Source: Bacteroidota bacterium (GTDB lineage Bacteria; Bacteroidota; Bacteroidia; Sphingobacteriales; Sphingobacteriaceae). From it: a stretch of DNA of 64,000 bases. Every line of letters begins with the position of its first letter. Position 1 is the first letter of the stretch. The position numbers were made by a program, and so were the translations under genes. The notes beneath the pieces are model-generated. The model searched no databases. It was not told where the DNA came from and saw only the letters and a program-made list of their open reading frames with translations. The stretch is taken from the NCBI GenBank assembly GCA_023450085.1, contig JAEXHI010000020.1, positions 1-64,000 on the forward strand, in the 5' to 3' direction. Positions 17,903 through 26,844 of this stretch are shown here, piece after piece.

Positions 17903-19102
17903 TTATTTTTTCAATTCAATTTTCCAATCTGGATGCCAGCCGATATCTAGATTATTTGAAAGAATATGCAAACTCCCTAGGATAGTGTATGGTTGAGTTA
18001 CGGGATAACCCGCTAAAGAATAACCAGATGTTTCACTTGCATCGATATAAATTAGATTACCAATATCTGCTTTGGTTAAGGCAGGCTTTGATTTAGATTC
18101 TAGTATGTGCTTCTTAGAATGACGTCTCCAATTCTGCTTAATTGAATCTTCTAATTGGTCTATATCTAACTTACAGGGTATCATGCCATTTTCTGCCCAA
18201 CGATCTCTTTCTTTTGTAGCACGCAAAAAATGATCAATTGCGTCAATGATATCATCATCTTCAGATTCTATCAACTCCATTTGTTTAATAAACAACTTAT
18301 GCTGTTGACTTTCTCTTTCATATTCGAATACAGGGATTAATGAAACCGCCTGTTCGATGAACGGTCTATCCATCACTTCTCGAATATATATATCTTTAAT
18401 ATCGATCAATAAATCCGACCGTAAAGTAGCCTCTTCTCCGCTAGCCCATTTATCAATAACCGTATTAACCAGCCAACCAAATATTTTATCATATACGGAA
18501 TAGAAAGGAACTTGTGATCCTACACGCAAATTTTCCCTTACCTCATCTTTAAATTTACTTCTATCTGGCCAATACTCATCAGCTGAGAGGATAATTTTGG
18601 ATAAAAGCGACTTAAACTCTTCTTCAGAGAAATCTGAGCTAATTTCATCAAATATTTCCTTAGCTGTTCCCTTTAATTTTTTTCCTGATTGGATTAGTTC
18701 AATGTAACAAGATTCAATTACCGGATTGGATGGATTATAGTTAGATACAAAATTTGCCTTATGGATTTTATATACAGTCGAACTGGTAGGTACTCTCTTG
18801 TTTGTGGCTAAAACAAACCTAGCATTCTCATCAGGATATTTTTTCTGAATAGAAAGCCAGATTGCCAAGGTCTTCCAAAGATTAATATTTGCATTAGCAA
18901 ACGGATTAGTTTTACTGATTGAGCTTTTATCTTGCTCATATATTACAGAGATTTCCTGACCGCTCTTTAATTTGGAAACAACATCATCATCAGTTTCGAT
19001 AGAAACAAAATCAATTTCTGATTTAGAAAGCCAGAAAATAGCCCTCTCGAATTGATATAAATATCCTAGTGCCTGTGCAGCAGCTGATTTACCTAAAGCC
19101 AT
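17903..19102 (-). CDS. ABC-3C system effector/C-terminal-module protein
   Basis: 399 residues. The N-terminus A-A-A-Q-A-L-G-Y-L-Y-Q-F-E-R-A-I-F-W-L followed by V-S-I-E-T-D-D-D-V and later Y-E-Q-D-K-S-S reads like the DUF4297/Cap4-type nuclease fold: glutamine in the first helix, acidic strand, then a D-K pair. The same start is frequent in the third proteins of ABC-3C systems. The C-terminal half (D-R-P-F-I-E-Q, W-A-E-N-G-M-I-P) should be the ABC-3C-specific module; no catalytic residue there is obvious. It is the first gene of the operon. Nuclease activity is an inference; membership of the three-gene module is well supported by context. Confidence 0.72.
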   Translation of the reverse strand: MALGKSAAAQALGYLYQFERAIFWLSKSEIDFVSIETDDDVVSKLKSGQEISVIYEQDKSSISKTNPFANANINLWKTLAIWLSIQKKYPDENARFVLATNKRVPTSSTVYKIHKANFVSNYNPSNPVIESCYIELIQSGKKLKGTAKEIFDEISSDFSEEEFKSLLSKIILSADEYWPDRSKFKDEVRENLRVGSQVPFYSVYDKIFGWLVNTVIDKWASGEEATLRSDLLIDIKDIYIREVMDRPFIEQAVSLIPVFEYERESQQHKLFIKQMELIESEDDDIIDAIDHFLRATKERDRWAENGMIPCKLDIDQLEDSIKQNWRRHSKKHILESKSKPALTKADIGNLIYIDASETSGYSLAGYPVTQPYTILGSLHILSNNLDIGWHPDWKIELKK

Positions 19103-19326
19103 AATTTACAGCTTAGCATTCACTCTTGAGATCCTTTGATGCAACCTACTGGATAAAAGAAGTGAAAGCGTTATTATTATAATTTTATCTAGCTTACAAT
19201 GATAATAATTTTTTATACAAGTAATACGCATTCTATTAAACTAAAAAAGTAGGATGATTTCAGTGCTTTACTTATTATTAGTTCCAAAGTTATTAAAGGA
19301 TCAACCTAGCGGACGTCTAATCCCAG

Positions 19327-19400
19327 TTTAGCATAAGTCTCAGAGCTAAGCGGAAGAGCTATAGGATGATTGTGTAACACATTTCAACATCTATTACCTT
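19327..19400. repeat. Dispersed intergenic repeat family B, diverged copy
   Basis: TTAGCATAAGTCTCAGAGCTAAGCGGAAGAGCTATAGGATGA-type sequence, alignable with the copies at 10491 and 11955. The rest of 19103-19450 is AT-rich and shows no gene. Confidence 0.6.
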
Positions 19401-19450
19401 AGATGGTTTGTAAATAGTTATACTAACGCTTTTACCAATACCGACTAACT

Positions 19451-20674
19451 TTAGTTACTCTGTGGAAAAGCGTCTGATGCATTATAATTAACAATTAGTT
19501 TACGCATATGACCCTTATTACTAAAGTGTTTACTCACATTAATTGCTCTGTCATGAAAATCGTTATTGTAGTGAAATAACCGAATAGATTTACAATTCTC
19601 GTGTTCAAATATTTCTTTAAACATGGTACGATCTGATAAACCGCAAGAGTGTCCCATTACAAATACTTGGTACTCGCCACTATTTAGGTAATTTATCAAA
19701 TTACGATAGTTAGGTGTTTTTAAATATTGATAAGATTTTATATGTTCAAATAGTTGGTTATTACGGTACTCTTCAAAAGTTGTATACTGTTTATCATGTT
19801 CATCACCAAAACCAAAAATAATTGGATTATCAAGTTTATTTAATTGTCCGTGTATATAATTTATTTCTTTTTTCAAGAAAACTGTAGGTGTTGTATTTAA
19901 CTTATCAAGGTACTTTTGCACCGTATCCGTATAATTGAAGTTTAAGAAATACAAATTATGCTTTATCTCTGGTAGTGTCTTATCATAATTTAAGCTTAAT
20001 CTAGCATCATCATGCCCCATTATAGGTTCAAAATCCGAAATCTCATATTTTCCATCTATAGCCTTAAAAAGCTCTGGTATAATTTCAATATTAGCCTGTT
20101 CTTGTTGCAAGGTTAAATACTCTTCTAATTTTTGCTTTAGATAAGTAAACTCATTATTTAACTGTTTTACTTTATCCTCATTAAACATATCGTCTTTATT
20201 CCTGCATTTTTTAAGCTGATCGAAATACTCATTTTCAATATCAACCCAATTGCAATCTTGACAGTTGACAATTAAGCTATTTAAAAAAGTAGATTTAATA
20301 CTTACATCAAAAGGGTCATTGAGATTATAGCTTCTATTAAAACCATCTTTATCGATTGGAGTGATAACATCGACGGATCCATCTTTAAAAATCTTATTTA
20401 TAGTTTGCTCCTTAAATAGATTTGTAATAAAATTAGCTAAATCACCTTCTTCTAGGTTTGTATTAAAAAGGCCTGGCTTATGAGCATTAATCATACTTAT
20501 AAAAGAATTAATATCATTAAATCTAATCTTCAATAATTCGTCCTCATAAATCTTAGGAGAAAACCCGACATTACTCAAGCAGTTAGCCAAATACCAAATG
20601 ATAAAATCCTTATAGCTTGTTTTTAAGCCATGGGCCAAATCGAAACCATTGCCAATTAGTATTAATCTGTTCAT
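19451..20674 (-). CDS. abiH: AbiH family abortive-infection protein
   Basis: 407 residues. The start R-L-I-L-I-G-N-G-F-D-L-A-H-G-L-K-T-S-Y is the signature of the AbiH family (bacteriophage abortive infection, PF14253), which has a nucleotide-binding-like N-terminus. Also present: L-N-F-N-Y-T-D-T-V (about residues 250-260), Y-I-H-G-Q-L, I-F-G-F-G-D-E and the late V-F-V-M-G-H-S-C-G-L-S-D-R-T. Members stop phage growth by an unknown mechanism. It is encoded alone, 348 bp from the ABC-3C operon and in the same direction, inside a run of defence genes. Family call is firm. Confidence 0.92.
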   Translation of the reverse strand: MNRLILIGNGFDLAHGLKTSYKDFIIWYLANCLSNVGFSPKIYEDELLKIRFNDINSFISMINAHKPGLFNTNLEEGDLANFITNLFKEQTINKIFKDGSVDVITPIDKDGFNRSYNLNDPFDVSIKSTFLNSLIVNCQDCNWVDIENEYFDQLKKCRNKDDMFNEDKVKQLNNEFTYLKQKLEEYLTLQQEQANIEIIPELFKAIDGKYEISDFEPIMGHDDARLSLNYDKTLPEIKHNLYFLNFNYTDTVQKYLDKLNTTPTVFLKKEINYIHGQLNKLDNPIIFGFGDEHDKQYTTFEEYRNNQLFEHIKSYQYLKTPNYRNLINYLNSGEYQVFVMGHSCGLSDRTMFKEIFEHENCKSIRLFHYNNDFHDRAINVSKHFSNKGHMRKLIVNYNASDAFPQSN

Positions 20675-20784
20675 ACAAAGGCGTTAAATAAAAAATTCAA
20701 GTAAAAATCTTCTTTATTAAAAATGTAATATAGTAAAATAGGGCTATTAATATGAGTAATCCTTTGCATCCTTTAATTCCCATT

Positions 20785-20926
20785 CTAGCTCAACCGTATC
20801 GCCGCGTCGGTCTCATTTCTCTTCCACTCTTCCCTGATGATTTCATTGGTAAAGATGATCAGTCTTCCGTTCTGCTACCCGCCTCTTGAGTATATCAAAG
20901 ATCTTAAAATGAAGATCTAGATATTT
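20785..20926 (-). pseudogene. Relic of a PIN-domain protein gene, frameshifted
   Basis: Minus-strand reading gives K-Y-L-D-L-H-F-K-I-F-D-I-L-K-R-R-V-A-E in one frame and then, after a one-base shift near 20860, G-R-L-I-I-F-T-N-E-I-I-R-E-E-W-K-R-N-E in another, ending in TAG. The combination helix, then strand, then E-I-I-x-E-E-W-x-R-N is what PIN-domain proteins of the DUF4935 kind show after their first catalytic Asp. Start and end are missing. The rest of 20675-21019 holds nothing recognisable. Confidence 0.45.
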
Positions 20927-21019
20927 TAAAAAAAACCTAGAATCCGTTGGAAAGGTAAATCCAGGTATTAGAATCGAAAAAGACAAATTTAGGAGCCATA
21001 AAAGACTTTATATTTTATT

Positions 21020-22339
21020 TTATTTCAGTTCAGTTTTTTCAATCATCTTGATATTCCAAGCTACTTCACCTATCGTACTGAAAAGCATCTCATGCACTTG
21101 ATCAGATGTAAGTTTACCTTCGGTAAAGGATAAATAGATGTCTAAAAGTTGGGTTGTTGACAACAGGCATTGTTCCCTTCCTTTTGAATACTTTAGCATT
21201 TGTTGGGGAAAAGTTTTTTCTTTTCTTTCGTCCAGTGATTTATCCCTAAATGCATTCACAATCAATATACCCTTTGGAACAATGTCATGGTCAATAGTGT
21301 ACTCAGCTACCCATTTTTCCAATTGCGCCGCCTGCTTTTCTCCCGAAGATCCATTAACGCCCTTGACTTCGATTACACCAATCTGCTCTCTATACTTGAT
21401 AATTACATCATCCCTGTTCGCCACCGACTCCAGTATTTCATATCCAAAGGATTTGAAGATCCTCTCCACCATCTCCTCCAAATTTCTACCGCTTCCGAAC
21501 AGCAAGATTTTAAGTTGGTTATATTGTTCCATTTTGGCCTGCTGCTTTTCGATACGTTGGCGTAGTTCATCAGCTTCGCTTATTAGGTCATGAAGTGCCA
21601 GTATGTCTTTTTTTTCATTTCCGATATGATACCCCCTTACCCAGTCTGGCAAGCTAATAGCACTTACCGATGCTTTTTGCTCTTTCAGTTCACTATTAAG
21701 TCGTTCAAGTGCCGCGAAAAGTCTTTGAAAACGATATTCATCGTCATCTTCATCTTTATAATGCAACTCTATTTTGGGAAGGATCACTATATTTCCATTT
21801 TCTACAGGAATGTTGAGTGCAACAGGCTCGCCTGTTTTCGCAACCTGTGCAACAGCCTTGCCTTCATATGTCATATATACCACCTCATAGGTAGCGTAGA
21901 ATTCTCTAAAGAAAAAGTCATAGGCAGGATGATTTATGATGTTATGACCAATTACCTCTTTTGTCTGGAACTTTTTTTCATTCAAACCAAAAATGCTCAG
22001 AAAATCAAATGCACTGTCGCTCAGGGCTTCTCCATCAGCGACCTTGAATTTTTTTAAAGAGCGGTCACTCTGGAACAAAAGAAGGTTTCCACCAGCTTTG
22101 AAATACTGATGGAGTTCTAGTTTTCTTTTTTGGACCTGTTCAATAAAACTAATAAAATCATTCTTAGCAATCACCTTTCCCCCCATTCTCGAATGTTCGA
22201 AAAGCCCATAGAATTCCATGAACACCGCATCTAAGTCGATAACCAACATATCTGCATCCAAGAAATAATTGTTAGAAAGAAAATTTATTTTTCTTGTGTA
22301 TTGCGGCTTTAGGCTATGTCCAATTTCTAGAATATTCAT
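21020..22339 (-). CDS. PD-(D/E)XK nuclease-domain protein with GATase-like N-terminal half
   Basis: 439 residues. The first half has an alternating alpha/beta pattern (A-D-M-L-V-I-D-L-D at 29-37, Y-F-K-A-G-G-N-L-L-L-F-Q at 79-90), like ThuA/glutamine-amidotransferase-type folds. A coiled coil follows (about 250-275). The C-terminal third is a restriction-endonuclease-like domain: N-L-E-E-M-V-E-R-I-F-K-S-F-G-Y, then D311-V-I-I-K-Y and I-E324-V-K326-G, then Q-L-E-K-W-V, so the D...E-x-K catalytic set is complete. It stands alone at the edge of the first defence island on the minus strand. I know no named system with this build. DNA cleavage is likely, the trigger unknown. Confidence 0.75.
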   Translation of the reverse strand: MNILEIGHSLKPQYTRKINFLSNNYFLDADMLVIDLDAVFMEFYGLFEHSRMGGKVIAKNDFISFIEQVQKRKLELHQYFKAGGNLLLFQSDRSLKKFKVADGEALSDSAFDFLSIFGLNEKKFQTKEVIGHNIINHPAYDFFFREFYATYEVVYMTYEGKAVAQVAKTGEPVALNIPVENGNIVILPKIELHYKDEDDDEYRFQRLFAALERLNSELKEQKASVSAISLPDWVRGYHIGNEKKDILALHDLISEADELRQRIEKQQAKMEQYNQLKILLFGSGRNLEEMVERIFKSFGYEILESVANRDDVIIKYREQIGVIEVKGVNGSSGEKQAAQLEKWVAEYTIDHDIVPKGILIVNAFRDKSLDERKEKTFPQQMLKYSKGREQCLLSTTQLLDIYLSFTEGKLTSDQVHEMLFSTIGEVAWNIKMIEKTELK

Positions 22340-22414
22340 ATTGCTAAACTATCAAATCTTTGGGAAATAAATTTCTTGCCGAGGATCTATAGAGCTAAAA
22401 AATTTGTATTTCTT

Positions 22415-22615
22415 CTTTAGCGCAAGCGTCCGCTTGTGTTAAACTTGCCAGACAAACCCTACTTCTAGGCTACAAACTATCTAAATTCCAACTAAACAAC
22501 CCCCTTTGGCGCACGCGTACCACGTGTGACTTTTCAAAATTAAACAATATAATTCCCCGCTTAGTGCAAGCACCCGCTTGTCTAAATAATTTCTAAATTC
22601 CAACTAAGCAAACCC
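22415..22615. repeat. Partly duplicated intergenic repeat with family A core, touching the 3' end of the glycosylase gene
   Basis: Two related blocks, 22415-22503 and 22559-22615, share GCAAGC(G/A)(T/C)CCGCTTGT and CTAAATTCCAACTAA(A/G)CAA and flank a family A head at 22508 (GGCGCAC...CACGTG). The second block contains the stop codon and last codons of the downstream minus-strand gene, so the first block carries a copy of that gene's 3' end. Confidence 0.7.
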
Positions 22616-23794
22616 CTTGGCAATCACACTTAAATAATCCTTCCTATTGGTTTTATCGAACCTAATATGGTAACAGCCATTGAACCTCACAAAATTCATC
22701 AGCGCTACAATCAGCTTGGCTATGGTTTCTTCATCCAGTTTAACCTCCTCAAAATGGATATTGTGTACTAGTAGGATCTTGTTCTTGCGGTCAGCTTTGG
22801 AATCCATTCTGGCAATAAAAACCTCGCCAGCCAAAATAGGCAAGGAGAAATAGCCATATAAGCGCTTAGGTGCCGGCACAAAGCATTCAATTTGGTAGTT
22901 AAAGCCAAAAAAATCTTTTAAGCGGTGCCTAAAAACATTCAAAATATCAAAAGGAGAAAGAATAAAAACCTCGCCCGAAATTTGGGGATTCATGTCCTGC
23001 GTGGGCAGCATGTATAGCGGTCCCTTTACCCCATCCACACTCACGGGAATCACTTGGCCCTGTTGCACCATGTTTGCAAGTTCCGCCTTGATCAAATTTC
23101 CCTTTACCCGCCTTGCCCGCCATGCCATTTCCTTTACCGAGCAAATGCCCAAGGCACCCAAAACCCTCTTGATGGTAAAGTTGGCAAACTCTTCGGGCGT
23201 GGGCATACGCAGGTCAATATCAGGTGGCACTAGGTTCATGGGTACATCGTAACGTTTATGGAACTTTTGGTCACGACTGATCATCAGCTTTCCTTCCAGG
23301 TACATCCTTTCCAGCGCAATTTTCGAAGGCCTCCAGTCCCACCATCCGGTACTGGCCTCGGTGCGGTCGTTTTCGAAATCACTGAGCATTACCGGCCCAT
23401 CTCTTTCTACTTGGTCCAGTATGGCCGACATCAGGTGCTCCATCCGTTTATCTACCGGCCTAAGCTGATGCGCAAAGGCTTGCTTTACCGGAAGCGAAAA
23501 CCTGAAATCCTCCATCGGCATAAAGCCAGCATCAGCCGTCATGTATTCGAAAATACGACCATCATCACTAAGTTCGGCAAGCCAGCCAGGCTCGTAATCG
23601 GGAATACGCGAATGCATCACATGATGATGCGCCCGCTCCACCACATAATTGGTATCCAGCTGCACAAAGCCAAGTTTGTTGATCACTTGATAGGCGGCCG
23701 CCACACCATGACCGAACTGGGCTGGCTTGGCTAAACCTGCCGCATTTAAGATGATGCGTCGGGCGGTGGCTAGTGACAATTTGATGCTTTCCAT
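22604..23794 (-). CDS. YcaQ/AlkZ-type DNA glycosylase (HTH_42 family)
   Basis: 396 residues from the ATG at 23794; an upstream start at 23857 would add 21 residues before the family's usual M-E-S-I-K-L-S-L-A-T-A-R-R-I start. Winged-helix proteins of this family unhook DNA interstrand crosslinks and excise alkylated bases. The catalytic Q-x-(Q/D) motif is present as Q45-L46-D47, matching the YcaQ variant, followed by H57-H58-H59 in the family position. The W-W-D-W-R-P-S-K and C-terminal L-L-V-H-N-I-H-F-E motifs agree. It is chromosomal-type, with intergenic repeats on its 3' side. Family call is firm; which lesion it prefers is not visible. Confidence 0.88.
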   Translation of the reverse strand: MESIKLSLATARRIILNAAGLAKPAQFGHGVAAAYQVINKLGFVQLDTNYVVERAHHHVMHSRIPDYEPGWLAELSDDGRIFEYMTADAGFMPMEDFRFSLPVKQAFAHQLRPVDKRMEHLMSAILDQVERDGPVMLSDFENDRTEASTGWWDWRPSKIALERMYLEGKLMISRDQKFHKRYDVPMNLVPPDIDLRMPTPEEFANFTIKRVLGALGICSVKEMAWRARRVKGNLIKAELANMVQQGQVIPVSVDGVKGPLYMLPTQDMNPQISGEVFILSPFDILNVFRHRLKDFFGFNYQIECFVPAPKRLYGYFSLPILAGEVFIARMDSKADRKNKILLVHNIHFEEVKLDEETIAKLIVALMNFVRFNGCYHIRFDKTNRKDYLSVIAKGFA

Positions 23795-23960
23795 GGAGAT
23801 AAAGATAGCAAACTCCTTATTTGCCCAAACAAAACTTTGTAAAGAGATGATCCGCACCTTGGAGCAGTTCGAGCGTTAAAGCAAAGCGTTATAGCCTAGT
23901 ACTTGCGCCAATTATTTTTGTAGGATTAGGATAAGGTTCCCAACAATTAACTTAAACAGC

Positions 23961-24809
23961 CTACTGATGCTGTTGCCTAAATACAAGTGGCGTATTATTT
24001 TTGAGTTTTTTAAAGACCCGATGATAGTAGGGTATATCGTTAAAGCCAGAGGCCAGGCATATTTCTGCCACAGAAAGATTTGTTTTTAACAACATCTGAC
24101 AGGAGGCTTCTATCCTAAATTCGGTGAGATAGGTAAAAAAAGATTTTCCCGTCATTTTCTTAAAGAATACACAAAACGACGACTTTTGCATGCCTACGGC
24201 CTTCGCAACCGCGTTCAGTGTAATCAATTGCTGATAGTTGCTTAGCACATATAGATAGATTTCCTGAATCTTTTTCTCTTTTTTATTGTCCTCTATAGGA
24301 CGCCCAACCACTTGCATGTCCTTAGCATTGGCCATTAATTCCAATACTTTAAAAAAAGAAGCAATTCTAGCGATCCCGCTTTCAGCGATCATTTCCTTCA
24401 TCATTTGTTGGAGCTGCTGCAAAGTACTACCGCTAAAAGAAACCGCATTCTTATGAGCTAATATGGCCGTAACTACAGGAACAAGTTCAGGGAATAAACG
24501 CTGGATCTGTTTTAAAAAATCATCATCAATCACAATGGTGATGTTTTCTATTTTACCATGTTGATCATGGTCTTTTTCGTCAAATGACCAGCAATGCGGA
24601 ATATTTGGCGGAATAAGAATAACTTCTCCCCTCACAAAATTTTCTACGGTATTGCCAATAATCCTGGCACCACTGCCCGTAATGATATAGGACAGTTCCC
24701 AAGTTTCCTGCTGATGCAGCGGAACCTGTTGGTCCCACTTGATGTGCACATGATCAAAATGGAAAGGACTATCGCTAATTCTTGGATAATATTTTATATT
24801 TTTCTTCAA
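23961..24809 (-). CDS. AraC family transcriptional regulator with cupin domain
   Basis: 282 residues. An N-terminal cupin sensor (H-F-D-H-V-H-I-K-W, G-S-G-A-R-I-I-G-N, I-L-I-P-P-N-I-P-H-C-W) is followed by a C-terminal AraC-type double HTH with L-N-A-V-A-K-A-V-G-M-Q-K-S-S-F-C-V-F-F-K-K-M-T-G and S-V-A-E-I-C-L-A-S-G-F-N-D-I-P-Y-Y-H-R-V-F-K-K. Such regulators usually respond to small sugars or metabolites and often control a neighbouring divergent gene. Here the divergent neighbour is the acyltransferase at 24916, 106 bp away, so it is a reasonable target. The effector is unknown. Confidence 0.88.
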   Translation of the reverse strand: MKKNIKYYPRISDSPFHFDHVHIKWDQQVPLHQQETWELSYIITGSGARIIGNTVENFVRGEVILIPPNIPHCWSFDEKDHDQHGKIENITIVIDDDFLKQIQRLFPELVPVVTAILAHKNAVSFSGSTLQQLQQMMKEMIAESGIARIASFFKVLELMANAKDMQVVGRPIEDNKKEKKIQEIYLYVLSNYQQLITLNAVAKAVGMQKSSFCVFFKKMTGKSFFTYLTEFRIEASCQMLLKTNLSVAEICLASGFNDIPYYHRVFKKLKNNTPLVFRQQHQ

Positions 24810-24890
24810 TTAAGCTATCAATGGCACAAACTTAACAATATAAGACAATAATAAAAAAATATACAACAGACGGCACTGCTCACTAGCCCC

Positions 24891-24898
24891 TACTTTTG
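24891..24898 (+). promoter_or_regulatory. Bacteroidota-type -7 element (TACTTTTG)
   Basis: Matches the TAnnTTTG -7 consensus of the Bacteroidota primary sigma factor, 17 bp upstream of the ATG at 24916. A clear -33 TTG was not found at the proper distance, so support is partial. Confidence 0.45.
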
Positions 24899-24915
24899 TA
24901 GGAAAATACGATGCA

Positions 24916-26040
24916 ATGAATTCTTCCTCTAGCCAATTATCTACCAAACCACATTATCCCATTTTAGATGGCCTTAGGGGCGTGGCGGCCTTAATGGTTG
25001 TTTTCTTTCATATCTTCGAGATTTTCTCTGGCGGAGACCATACCAAACAACTCATTAACCATGGTTATTTGGCGGTTGATTTCTTCTTTCTCCTATCTGG
25101 GTTTGTAATTGGGCATGCCTATAACGACCGTTGGCAACAAATGTCGTTAAAGCAGTTTTTTAAACGTAGGCTAATTCGTTTACACCCCATGATTATCATG
25201 GGAATGACGATTGGAGCTATTTGCTTCTATTTCAGTGCTTCCAAAGATCTTTTTCCCTTGGTAGCGGATACTCCATTTTGGAAACTTGGTGTAATGATGT
25301 TGATTGGCTACTTACTGATACCGGTAACCATTCCCTTGGATATTAGAGGTTGGCAGGAAATGTATCCGTTGAACGGGCCTGCTTGGTCGCTATTTTTTGA
25401 ATATATGGCCAATATCATCTATGCGCTAGTGCTTAGGAAAGCATCTACCAAAGTACTAGCGGTACTCACTGCACTAAGTGCAGCTTGGTTATTTTACTAT
25501 GCTGTAAATGCTACCAGTGGTGATGTGATTGGGGGTTGGTCTATCAGTACAGAACAGTTGAAAATAGGTTTTACCAGGTTAGCTTTCCCTTTTTTCGCTG
25601 GCCTTTTGCTTTATAAAGTATTCAAGCCCATCAACATCTCCAATGCATTTTTTTGGTGCAGTGCACTTATTGTAATCATCCTCTCTATTCCAAGAATTGG
25701 TGGACATGCCTATCCATGGCAGAACGGAATTTATGATGCCCTAGCAATTATTTTTTTATTTCCTTTACTGGTATTTCTGGGAGCAAGCGGCACAATCAAG
25801 CATAAAAGAACCGCAAAATTTTGTACACTTTTAGGTGAACTTTCCTATCCCATTTATATGGTTCATTTCCCAATAGTGTATGTTTTTTACGCATGGGCAG
25901 TTAATCACAATATAGGACTTGAAGAAGCTTGGCCAATTGCCATAGCCGTTTTTATCATTTCTGTTGCGCTAGCTTACTTGTTGCTTAAAGTTTATGATAT
26001 CCCAGTTAGGAAATGGCTGACGAAGAAATTTGGCAAATAA
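24916..26040 (+). CDS. Acyltransferase 3 family membrane protein (OafA/YrhL-like)
   Basis: 374 residues with about ten hydrophobic segments. It opens with the family signature L-D-G-L-R-G-V-A-A-L-M-V-V-F-F-H (catalytic-type His in the first membrane helix), followed by F-F-L-L-S-G-F-V-I-G and R-R-L-I-R-L-H-P (basic loop), and ends with Y-P-I-Y-M-V-H-F-P. Family members move acetyl or other acyl groups onto surface sugars, lipid A, peptidoglycan or secreted metabolites across the inner membrane. It is transcribed divergently from the AraC regulator, 36 bp ahead of a HAD phosphatase gene. The substrate cannot be read from sequence. Confidence 0.9.
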   Translation: MNSSSSQLSTKPHYPILDGLRGVAALMVVFFHIFEIFSGGDHTKQLINHGYLAVDFFFLLSGFVIGHAYNDRWQQMSLKQFFKRRLIRLHPMIIMGMTIGAICFYFSASKDLFPLVADTPFWKLGVMMLIGYLLIPVTIPLDIRGWQEMYPLNGPAWSLFFEYMANIIYALVLRKASTKVLAVLTALSAAWLFYYAVNATSGDVIGGWSISTEQLKIGFTRLAFPFFAGLLLYKVFKPINISNAFFWCSALIVIILSIPRIGGHAYPWQNGIYDALAIIFLFPLLVFLGASGTIKHKRTAKFCTLLGELSYPIYMVHFPIVYVFYAWAVNHNIGLEEAWPIAIAVFIISVALAYLLLKVYDIPVRKWLTKKFGK

Positions 26041-26076
26041 GCGCTTTAACCATCTCCCATTTTAAAAATAAAATAC

Positions 26077-26748
26077 ATGAACAACCACTGCCAATTTAAA
26101 TGTATCATATTCGATTGCGACAATGTATTGGTTGACACTGAAACGGTATTTGTTTCGGTACTGATGGATATGGCAAGCGCTTACGGTGTAGAAATGGAAG
26201 TAGAGGAAGCCTTGAGATTGTTTTGTGGCAGAAAGATAGCTGACACTATCAAAATACTGGAAGACCTCTGTCGACAAAAATTTCCAGCCGACTTTGAAAC
26301 CTCCTTCCGCAAAAGGCTTTATGATGAATTTAGGCTTGGGATCTCTCCGATTGAAGGAGTAGAAGATTTATTAAGTGCTTTGACCATTCCTTACTGTGTT
26401 GCCTCAAGTGGTCCAAGGGAAAAGATATTACTGAATTTGGGGCTCACTGACCTTAAAAGATTTTTTAGGGACGAACATATCTTTAGCTGTTACGAAATCA
26501 ATAGCTGGAAACCGGAACCGGAAATTTTCCTCCATGCGGCAAACATCATGGGACATTTACCTGAACAGTGCGCAGTTATTGAAGATAGCATTGCAGGGGT
26601 ACAAGCCGCTGTGGCTGGTGGTTTTACGGTATTTGGCCTGAGCAATGGTGTGAATGCAGAAGAGCTCGAACAACATGGGGCCATTGTTTTTGAATATATG
26701 GCCGAACTGCCTCAATTGTTAGGGTTAAAACCTCATACGAATCATTAA
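26077..26748 (+). CDS. HAD family hydrolase, beta-phosphoglucomutase-like
   Basis: 223 residues. HAD motif I is F-D-C-D-N-V-L-V-D-T-E, with an N where most members have G. A helical cap (residues 25-85) follows, then motif II as V-A-S-S-G, and motifs III/IV with S-W-K-P-E-P-E-I-F and C-A-V-I-E-D-S-I-A-G-V-Q-A-A. The pattern fits the small-molecule phosphatases and phosphomutases of subgroup I. It lies 36 bp after the acyltransferase gene and is probably co-transcribed. Substrate is most likely a sugar phosphate; not determinable here. Confidence 0.9.
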   Translation: MNNHCQFKCIIFDCDNVLVDTETVFVSVLMDMASAYGVEMEVEEALRLFCGRKIADTIKILEDLCRQKFPADFETSFRKRLYDEFRLGISPIEGVEDLLSALTIPYCVASSGPREKILLNLGLTDLKRFFRDEHIFSCYEINSWKPEPEIFLHAANIMGHLPEQCAVIEDSIAGVQAAVAGGFTVFGLSNGVNAEELEQHGAIVFEYMAELPQLLGLKPHTNH

Positions 26749-26844
26749 AGCACCTTTAAAAAACGCTATATGTTGAGTAGCGCATGAAAGAAATGGGCCC
26801 TTCAATAATTTTACCTACCTACTTGCCGATACAGAAACTAAAAT

